Of a DNA stretch of 5,057 nucleotides, positions 1-4,303 are shown piece by piece. Below the pieces are notes generated by a model. The model had not been told where the DNA came from, made no database searches, and saw nothing but the letters and a program-made list of their open reading frames with translations. This DNA comes from Actinomycetota bacterium. Lineage in GTDB: Bacteria; Actinomycetota; Thermoleophilia; Solirubrobacterales; Solirubrobacteraceae. The stretch covers positions 1 through 5,057 of the forward strand of contig JAHWJM010000225.1 in the NCBI GenBank assembly GCA_019348435.1, read 5' to 3'. Each line of letters begins with the position of its first letter. Positions within the stretch are counted from its first letter, which is position 1. A program made the position numbers and the translations under genes.

Positions 1-283
1 CGTTACACGTCTTGCCGGTCTCGCTTGCGTGGGCTATCAGCCCGACGGCTTGACGTCGTGCCGGTCGCTCGCGCGGCTTGCTCGCGCGACCGCTCGCACC
101 GCCGCGAGGTCATACGCTCCACCGGTCGAGCAGCACGAGGTCGCCACACTGTTCCTCACGAGCGCGATGACCTCATCACCCGCTGCGTCGCGGCGACGAC
201 GTCGATTCCCTCGGAAGCTTGCAGCGCGCGCCGGATGCCGTCGCGGATGAGAAGATGATCGTGCGATCACACCGCGTCGACAA
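1..283 (-). pseudogene. Decayed NarL/LuxR-family response regulator (receiver part), truncated by the left edge
   Basis: This is a receiver domain broken across several frames. On the minus strand a GGAGG (290-294) sits six bases before a TTG (281-283) that begins with S-T-R. Then come: V-I-A in one frame (270-262); DHLLIRDGIRRALQASEG and IDVVAA in a second (260-189); AAGDEVIALVR in a third (186-154); EQCGDLVLLD in a fourth (154-125); GAYDLAAVRAV in a fifth (120-88); and AVGLIAH in a sixth (49-29). The spacings fit a real receiver. The acid-pair Asp to phospho-acceptor Asp distance is 133 nt, against 135 in the intact regulator at 508. The phospho-acceptor to beta-4 distance is about 30 residues, against 28. 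The MPG loop after the phospho-acceptor is damaged and the beta-4 Thr is Ile. The DNA-binding part would lie left of the window. Neighbouring genes are open, so scattered sequencing error is a less likely explanation than decay. No single frame gives a convincing protein. Confidence 0.72.
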
Positions 284-480
284 GGTGGACCTCCCTCCGT
301 GGGAGATGGCGGCTGACGAGAAGCCCACGTCGTCCTCGGTTCCGCCGCCCGCTCCGCCCGGCCCTATGACCGAACCTGCTGCTTCTGCTGTCGGCAGCCT
401 CCCAGCGGCCGAGCATGCGGCAATGGCGCGATCGGGTGGTCTGCGTTCAACTGCCTGAATGCCGCCCCACCCGTCGCGGC
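284..480 (-). pseudogene. Possible decayed C-terminus of a histidine kinase preceding the dead regulator
   Basis: There is no convincing intact gene here. On the minus strand, fragments resemble the HATPase end of a NarL-type kinase in the right order: R-D-G-W-G-G (about 478-461, like the G1 box DDGVGG), D-R-A-I-A-A (434-417), L-G-G (405-397), and then G-A-G-G-G-T followed by V-G-F-S-S-A-A-I (about 355-310, like the last beta strands of such kinases). They end at the Shine-Dalgarno of the dead regulator, as in an ordinary kinase-regulator operon. The spacings between motifs differ from a normal kinase by 10-20 bases, so this is weaker than the regulator remnant and could be chance in GC-rich DNA. 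It also serves as the upstream region of the plus-strand regulator at 508. Confidence 0.3.
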
Positions 481-481
481 C

Positions 482-487
482 TACGAT
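482..487 (+). promoter_or_regulatory. Possible -10 element for the regulator at 508
   Basis: TACGAT fits the TANNNT pattern and would place transcription start near 494, giving a leader of about 5-14 bases before ATG 499 or 508. No good -35 hexamer lies at normal spacing and no Shine-Dalgarno precedes either ATG. A nearly leaderless mRNA is possible but weakly supported. Confidence 0.18.
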
Positions 488-507
488 TCGCTTGCTGGAT
501 GCCCGCC

Positions 508-1212
508 ATGCCCGACGATGCCCCCGCCACGCCCGCGGTCTCGCCCCTCCGCGTCATGGTCGTCGACGACCACGACCTCTTCCGCTCGGGCCTCCGCCGC
601 CTGCTGCAGGAGGAGGACGGGCTCGAGGTCGTCGCCGACGCGCGCCGTGGCGACGAGGCGGTGCAGCGAGCGGGGGAGCTACACCCCGACGTCGTCGTGA
701 TGGACATCAACATGCCGGGCATCTCCGGCGTCGAGGCCACGCGCGGCGTGCTCCAGAAGTCGCCCGCGACGGCCGTCCTCATGCTCACGGTCACGACGGA
801 CGAGAACGCAGTGCTCGACGCGGTGCTGGCGGGTGCTTCGGGCTACCTGCTCAAGGACGCCACGCTGCCGGAGATCGTCCGCGGGATCCGTGCCGCCGCG
901 GCCGGCCAGTCGCTCATCGCGCCGTCCGTAGCCGGTGACCTGCTCTCGCGGCTACGGCGCCACGGCGCACCCGACGCTCCGCCGACGGGAGCACCGCCCG
1001 AGCTCTCGCCACGCGAGCTCGACGTCCTGCGCCTCGTCGTGGCCGGCTGCGACAACGGTGACATCGCCAAGCGCCTGTACGTCAGCACGAGCACCGTCAA
1101 GCACCACGTCTCGAGCGCGCTGGAGAAGCTCGGCGTCGACAACCGCATCCAGGCCGCGGTGATGGCCGTGCGCCTCGGCCTCGTCGACGAGCAGGACCCG
1201 CTACCGCGCTGA
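508..1212 (+). CDS. NarL/FixJ-family response regulator (RR1), apparently orphan
   Basis: This is a cytoplasmic two-component transcription regulator of 234 aa, a normal length for the family. The receiver spans residues about 15-130: acidic pair D20-D21, phospho-acceptor D66 in VVVMDINMPG, switch Thr T94 in MLTVT, and K116 in GYLLKD. A Pro/Ala-rich linker (about 152-164) leads to a LuxR-type helix-turn-helix at 165-226, beginning ELSPRELDVLRLV, with the recognition helix around STSTVKHHVSSALEKLGV. All phosphorylation residues are present, so it should be phosphorylated and bind DNA as a dimer. I chose ATG 508 because the conserved receiver starts about 15 residues later. ATG 499 and the far upstream ATG 415 are alternatives, but the 415 extension runs through the decayed kinase-like DNA and looks non-coding. 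No intact kinase is adjacent in the same orientation. The last 12 bases overlap the convergent small gene. Confidence 0.93.
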   Translation: MPDDAPATPAVSPLRVMVVDDHDLFRSGLRRLLQEEDGLEVVADARRGDEAVQRAGELHPDVVVMDINMPGISGVEATRGVLQKSPATAVLMLTVTTDENAVLDAVLAGASGYLLKDATLPEIVRGIRAAAAGQSLIAPSVAGDLLSRLRRHGAPDAPPTGAPPELSPRELDVLRLVVAGCDNGDIAKRLYVSTSTVKHHVSSALEKLGVDNRIQAAVMAVRLGLVDEQDPLPR

Positions 1213-1551
1213 GCGACGGTCCGAGCCGACGCACAGCCGGTCGCGGTCGTGGCGCAGCTCGGCGAGCCCGCGCCGCAAGGCGACAAGCTCGCGCTGGAAC
1301 TGCGCATGCTCGGTTGCCAGCAGGCGCAGGCGCAGGCGCCGCGCGCGGAAGGGTTCACCCTCGCCGCTGATGCGCTGCTGCAGGCGCTCCTCTGTGGAGT
1401 TGGACCACGCGTCGCCGGCCAGCGCCTGCGCATAGCCCTCGGAGAGCACGTCCTCGATCTGCTCGAGCAGCCCTTCGTCCCGCGCGCCGCGCGCACACCG
1501 CTCGCGCAGCAGCGTCACCCGTTCGATCATCGTGGCGAGGTCCGGCCGCAT
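1201..1551 (-). CDS. Small helical protein of unknown function
   Basis: I do not recognise a named family. The product is 116 aa from ATG 1551, rich in Arg, Glu and Leu. It has no signal peptide or membrane segment, so it is probably cytoplasmic. Residues about 5-45 (MIERVTLLRERC, then LLEQIEDVLSEGYAQALAG) and 70-107 (RRLRLRLLATEHAQFQRELV, then ALRRGLAELRHDRDRL) look like long amphipathic helices with leucines at heptad-like spacing, so a helical bundle or coiled coil is likely. A GTG at 1584 would add 11 residues, but it sits in the loop of a strong hairpin (1570-1595). ATG 1530 (MIERV) is another possible start. None has a clear Shine-Dalgarno. The gene lies 58 bases downstream of RR2 on the same strand and overlaps RR1 by 12 bases at the 3' end. 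The amino-acid pattern looks like real protein, unlike the opposite-strand frames. A role with the neighbouring two-component system is only a guess from position. Confidence 0.7.
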   Translation of the reverse strand: MRPDLATMIERVTLLRERCARGARDEGLLEQIEDVLSEGYAQALAGDAWSNSTEERLQQRISGEGEPFRARRLRLRLLATEHAQFQRELVALRRGLAELRHDRDRLCVGSDRRSAR

Positions 1552-1558
1552 CCGACAA

Positions 1559-1568
1559 GGGTGCACCC
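1559..1568. repeat. 10-bp perfect palindrome GGGTGCACCC
   Basis: A perfect palindrome seven bases upstream of ATG 1551 of the small helical protein and next to the strong hairpin at 1570-1595. It could be an operator half-site pair or an accidental GC-rich palindrome. Confidence 0.3.
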
Positions 1569-1569
1569 G

Positions 1570-1595
1570 CGCGGCCCAGACCACAATGGGCCGCG
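1570..1595 (-). terminator. Strong GC-rich hairpin after the HK-RR2 operon, terminator-like without a U-tract
   Basis: The arms CGCGGCCCA (1570-1578) and TGGGCCGCG (1587-1595) pair perfectly over 9 bp, 8 of them GC, around an 8-base loop. A G-U and a C-G pair extend the stem outward. It starts 14 bases after the RR2 stop. On the minus strand no U-run follows, so it would be a U-less hairpin terminator, an attenuator, or an mRNA 3' end stabiliser between RR2 and the small downstream gene. Confidence 0.45.
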
Positions 1596-1606
1596 TGACC
1601 CCACAG

Positions 1607-1624
1607 CGTTCACACGCGTGAACG
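1607..1624 (-). repeat. 7-bp inverted repeat across the RR2 stop codon
   Basis: CGTTCAC (1607-1613) and GTGAACG (1618-1624) flank a four-base loop, and the RR2 stop codon (1610-1612) lies inside one arm. Together with the hairpin at 1570-1595 it may form a tandem-hairpin 3' end for the kinase-regulator transcript. Confidence 0.35.
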
Positions 1625-2260
1625 ACCGGTCAGCACCGCGATCGCCGCGGCTCGGTCGGCGACGCCGAGCTTGGCCACCGCCGACGACACGTGACGGCGC
1701 ACCGTCACCTCGGCGATCGACAGCGAGGCGGCGATCTCGCTCGTGCGAAGCCCCTCCGCCATCAGCTCGAGCACCTCGAGCTCGCGATCGGTCATCGACG
1801 GCCCGCCCGGCGTGGTCGGCGCCGAGCGTCCGCGCTCGCGGGTGCGCAGGGTCTCCAGCAGGCGGAACGTCAGTCGCCGCGAGAGCGCTGCCTCACCGGC
1901 GTCGACCCCGCGCAGCGTCGCCGGCAGGCGGGTGGGATCGAGGTCCTTGCGCACGAAGCCCGACGCTCCCGCGCGGATCGCCGGCAGCAGCGACGGCGGA
2001 TCCTCGGACTCGGTGAGCATGACGACCTTGCTGTCGGGGATCCTCCGGTAGATCGCGTCGACCGCGACCAGCGATCCGCCGGGCAGAGCCTCGTCGACGA
2101 GGCAGAGATCCGGCAGCTCGCGCAGGGCGTCCTTGACCGCTGCGCCGGCGCTGAGCGCTTCGCCGCAGACGACGAAGCCATCCGCCTCCAGCGCGAAGCC
2201 GATCCCGGCGCGTGTCGGCGCGTCCGTCTCGGCCAGCAGCACGCGAAGAGAAGCGCTCAC
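1610..2260 (-). CDS. NarL/FixJ-family response regulator (RR2), partner of the adjacent kinase, with atypical acid pocket
   Basis: This is a cytoplasmic DNA-binding regulator of 216 aa. The receiver spans residues about 4-120: phospho-acceptor D56 in LCLVDEALPGG, T83 in VVMLTES, and K105 in GFVRKD. A LuxR-type helix-turn-helix spans about 154-212, starting MTDRELEVLELM, with recognition segment EVTVRRHVSSAVAKLG. The start is GTG 2260, whose bases overlap the TGA stop of the kinase (GTGA, 2257-2260). This strongly supports translational coupling and a cognate pair. The frame stays open far upstream, but that part is only a shadow of the kinase gene. Oddity: the usual D-D or E-D metal-binding pair reads E11-T12 (LLAETDAPTRAG), followed by D13 where His or Asp-Pro is usual. 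The second acid is therefore replaced, and phosphorylation chemistry may be altered unless D13 compensates. It is the last gene before the inverted repeats at 1559-1624. Confidence 0.92.
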   Translation of the reverse strand: MSASLRVLLAETDAPTRAGIGFALEADGFVVCGEALSAGAAVKDALRELPDLCLVDEALPGGSLVAVDAIYRRIPDSKVVMLTESEDPPSLLPAIRAGASGFVRKDLDPTRLPATLRGVDAGEAALSRRLTFRLLETLRTRERGRSAPTTPGGPSMTDRELEVLELMAEGLRTSEIAASLSIAEVTVRRHVSSAVAKLGVADRAAAIAVLTGRSRV

Positions 2261-3651
2261 CGCAGCAGCACGACGATGTCCGTCCCCTCCCCCGGTCGCG
2301 ACTCGACGAGCAGCTGCGCTCCGATCTGCTCCGCGCGCTCGCGCATTCCGACGATCCCGTGACGGCCTGCGAGCTGCTCCAGCGTGGCCGGATCGAACCC
2401 GACGCCGTCGTCGACGATGCGCAGATGCAGCTGCGGCTGCTCGGCGAACTCCAGCCGGATGTCCTGGGCCCGGCCATGGCGCGCGGCGTTGGTCACCGCC
2501 TCGCCCACGATCCGCAACAACGCCTCGCGCGTCGCCGCGGGGAGCTCGATGCCCTCGACGGCACGAGTCTGCACCGTCGTGGCCCAGCGGCCGGCCGCCT
2601 CGTCGGCCACACGCTCCAGTGCCTGCGCGAGCGGCTCGTCCGTCGGGCGCACGAGCGCCGCGATCACACCCCGCGACTCGTCGAGGGCGCGGCGAGCCGC
2701 CGTGGCGATCTCCTCCATTGCCCGGGGAGCGCCGTTTCGCCCGGCGAGCGCCCCGGCCTGCTGCACGATGAAGGCGAGATCCTGCGCCATGCCGTCGTGG
2801 ATCTCGCGCGCGAGGCGGCGGCGCTCGTCGAGCACCGCGGACTGCTCGAGCTGACGCTGGGCAGCGCGAATCTCCCGCGCGATCCCGAGCAGCAACGCGA
2901 CGAAGAAGGCCAGCCGCAGCACGTCTCCGGTGTAGAAGTACTCCGAGTAGCGCGACGGGAAGAGGAAGTAGTTCAGGCGGGCGAACGCCGCGAGGGTGGC
3001 GCCGATCGCGAACCACAACGTCAGCGGATCGTGTGTCCGCTCGGCGGCGCGGGCGAATCCGGCTGCGGCTGCCGTGAAGAGCGCCATCACGACGAGCTGC
3101 AGTCCGAGCAGACCGGGGTCGCCGACGACGCGCGGCCGCGACGGATCCCGGGGAGACAGCGTCGGATCGATCCCGCGCGGGAGCGCTTCGGCGCCCAGCG
3201 CCGTCGCGATCGCGATCAGCAGGAGCGCCCCCGCGCAGAGGCCGGCGACGCGGCGGGCGGCGACACCGGGCCGCCGGACCGGCCGCGAGGTCGCGAACGC
3301 GGCGGCGGCGAACATGGCGGACGCCAGCACAGCGCCGGCAGCGGGGGCCCATGTCGTAAACGAGCCGGTGTCGAGGTTCGACACCGCCGGCAGGGCGGAG
3401 AACAGCAGGTTCGAGCCGGCGAGCAGCAGCAGCGCGGCCGTCAGGAGCAGATCGCGGCGATCCAGGGTCCGACGAAAGCGCCCGTACATCAGCTGCGCGG
3501 CCAGCAGCGAGATCAGCGCGGCGGCGGTCTCGACCGCCACGTGCAGCGACGGGCTGCGGTAGGCGAACTCCACCACCGACGTCACGCTCACCAGCAGCGT
3601 GAACGCGAGCGAGGCGACCACGACCAGAGTCAGCCACGATCGCGGACGCAT
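2257..3651 (-). CDS. Multi-pass membrane sensor histidine kinase of the NarX/DegS-like (HisKA_3) type
   Basis: This is a 464-aa integral membrane kinase that should autophosphorylate and transfer phosphate to RR2. The N-terminal half has about seven or eight hydrophobic segments (roughly 8-26, 36-56, 66-88, 101-121, 134-153, 178-200, 208-231 and 243-258). Only short loops separate them, so the signal is probably sensed in or near the membrane. I do not recognise a named sensor domain. A charged helical linker (257-277) leads to the HisKA_3 box ERRRLAREIHDGMAQDL with phospho-acceptor H285. The HATPase domain shows the N box EAVTNAARHG (N388), the G1 box DDGVGFD (414-420), the G2 region GRHGIVGMRER, and GEGT (454-457). 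Every catalytic motif is intact. ATG 3651 begins just before the first membrane segment. It has no Shine-Dalgarno, so translation may be leaderless. The stop overlaps the RR2 start. Confidence 0.95.
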   Translation of the reverse strand: MRPRSWLTLVVVASLAFTLLVSVTSVVEFAYRSPSLHVAVETAAALISLLAAQLMYGRFRRTLDRRDLLLTAALLLLAGSNLLFSALPAVSNLDTGSFTTWAPAAGAVLASAMFAAAAFATSRPVRRPGVAARRVAGLCAGALLLIAIATALGAEALPRGIDPTLSPRDPSRPRVVGDPGLLGLQLVVMALFTAAAAGFARAAERTHDPLTLWFAIGATLAAFARLNYFLFPSRYSEYFYTGDVLRLAFFVALLLGIAREIRAAQRQLEQSAVLDERRRLAREIHDGMAQDLAFIVQQAGALAGRNGAPRAMEEIATAARRALDESRGVIAALVRPTDEPLAQALERVADEAAGRWATTVQTRAVEGIELPAATREALLRIVGEAVTNAARHGRAQDIRLEFAEQPQLHLRIVDDGVGFDPATLEQLAGRHGIVGMRERAEQIGAQLLVESRPGEGTDIVVLLR

Positions 3652-3657
3652 GTGCAG

Positions 3658-3663
3658 CTAATA
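3658..3663 (-). promoter_or_regulatory. Possible -10 element of a leaderless kinase transcript
   Basis: On the minus strand TATTAG ends six bases before ATG 3651, so a transcript would begin at or next to the start codon. This matches the lack of a Shine-Dalgarno. It matches the TATAAT consensus at four of six positions but lacks the final T, and no good -35 lies at 16-18 bases. A TTGTCG lies only 14 bases upstream. Confidence 0.22.
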
Positions 3664-3667
3664 CCAG

Positions 3668-3706
3668 AAAAAGTGATCGACAACTGGCAGAGCGATCAGA
3701 CTTTTT
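3668..3706. repeat. Imperfect inverted repeat between the RTX-like gene and the kinase: terminator or operator
   Basis: AAAAAGT-GATCG (3668-3679) and CGATC-AG-ACTTTTT (3693-3706) are inverted copies with a two-base bulge: 12 paired bases around a 13-base loop, in an unusually AT-rich patch. On the minus strand the right half starts 32 bases past the stop of the RTX-like gene and ends in CTTTTTC, so it could act as its rho-independent terminator. On either strand the arms end in a T-run, so it could be bidirectional. It also covers the region just upstream of the possible kinase -10, where a dimeric regulator such as RR2 could bind. Confidence 0.45.
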
Positions 3707-3738
3707 GCGCTGCCGCGCTTCGGGAGTGACGAGACCGG

Positions 3739-4281
3739 CTAGGAGAGCGGCTTCAGCGGGCCGCCGCGCACCGCCTCAGGCCGGTAGTCGACCTTCTCGC
3801 AGCGCAGGAACTTGTACCTGCTCTTGCGCGACCGGGCGACGTGGTAGATGTCGCGACCGGGGCCGCAGTCGACGCGCCCGCGGCCGTAGTGCACCGAGAT
3901 GACGTCGTTGCCGTTGCCCGCGTAGATCTCGTTGTGGCCGTGCGAGCCGTAGATGAAGTCCGTGCCGTTGCCGCCGTAGATGACGTCCTTCTGCGTCGTC
4001 GGCTGGCCCTTCGGATCCCAGTCGCCCCAGAGGACGTCCGAGCCGTCGCGGCCGCGGAGGTCGTCGGAGCCGTGGTGGCCGAGCAGCTCGTCGGAGCGGC
4101 TCGTGCCCCTGTACCGCACCCGTTCGCTGCCGGCCTTCTGGAACTTGCCGTCGATCGTCGGCCAGTACCTGTGCGACGTGCAGTCGTTGCAGGGCTTGCC
4201 GGGGATGTGGCTGGCGCCGGCTGCGGAGGCGATCGACAAGGCCCCGAGCAAAACGAGGGCGAGCGTCTGTGGGCGTTTCAT
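3739..4281 (-). CDS. Secreted RTX-like (hemolysin-type calcium-binding repeat) protein
   Basis: The product is a 180-aa predicted exported protein. Residues 1-23 form a signal peptide: KRPQ, then a hydrophobic stretch, then ASAAGA before SHIPG. The mature part opens with a CNDC motif (C31, C34). It then has glycine/aspartate-rich repeats of the RTX nonapeptide kind: LLGHHGSDDLRGRDGSDVL (about 67-85) and IYGGNGTDFIYGSHGHNEI followed by YAGNGNDVI (about 101-128). Such repeats fold into a calcium-binding beta roll. The C-terminal part has VDCGPGRD (C139) and a later FLRCEKV (C161), a closing pattern seen in actinobacterial RTX-like proteins. The two cysteine pairs may form disulphides outside the cell. 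Several repeats lack consensus Gly or Asp residues, so calcium binding may be partial. No enzyme domain is present. ATG 4281 is fixed by an AGGAGG eight bases upstream. The gene starts 22 bases after the dehydrogenase stop. Confidence 0.87.
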   Translation of the reverse strand: MKRPQTLALVLLGALSIASAAGASHIPGKPCNDCTSHRYWPTIDGKFQKAGSERVRYRGTSRSDELLGHHGSDDLRGRDGSDVLWGDWDPKGQPTTQKDVIYGGNGTDFIYGSHGHNEIYAGNGNDVISVHYGRGRVDCGPGRDIYHVARSRKSRYKFLRCEKVDYRPEAVRGGPLKPLS

Positions 4282-4290
4282 CCGTGAAAC
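4275..4290 (-). promoter_or_regulatory. Small hairpin over the RTX-like gene start codon
   Basis: In the mRNA, GUUUCA and UGAAAC pair over 6 bp around a CGGA loop. The stem takes in the U and G of the AUG and the last G of the AGGAGG. It could dampen initiation, but it has only two GC pairs and may be weak. Confidence 0.25.
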
Positions 4291-4295
4291 CTCCT
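4290..4295 (-). promoter_or_regulatory. Consensus Shine-Dalgarno AGGAGG of the RTX-like gene
   Basis: AGGAGG (followed by T) lies eight bases upstream of ATG 4281. It is the strongest ribosome binding site in the window before an intact gene. It decides the start and lies wholly in the 22-base gap after the dehydrogenase. Confidence 0.85.
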
Positions 4296-4303
4296 GTAGG
4301 GAA

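Noticed and set aside
62..92. Inverted CGGTCGC/GCGACCG and a direct repeat GCTCGCGCG
   Set aside because: Short, GC-only repeats inside the dead regulator. This level of repetition is expected by chance in such sequence and nothing else marks it as an element end.
415..507. N-terminal extension of RR1 from ATG 415
   Set aside because: The extra 31 residues are not receiver-like, lie in probable dead kinase DNA, and leave an atypically long lead before the first beta strand.
1249..2016. 255-codon plus-strand frame across the small gene and RR2
   Set aside because: Low-complexity Arg/Pro/Ala product antisense to two better-supported genes.
1610..3637. A 675-codon minus-strand open frame that could be read as one long protein ending in RR2
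   Set aside because: The part upstream of 2260 is an Arg/Ala-rich shadow in another frame of the kinase. The real regulator starts at GTG 2260, overlapping the kinase stop.
2212..3729. 505-codon open frame on the plus strand opposite the kinase
   Set aside because: It lies exactly antisense to an intact kinase with all its motifs. Its product is rich in Arg, Gln and Gly without recognisable domains, as expected of a GC-rich shadow frame.
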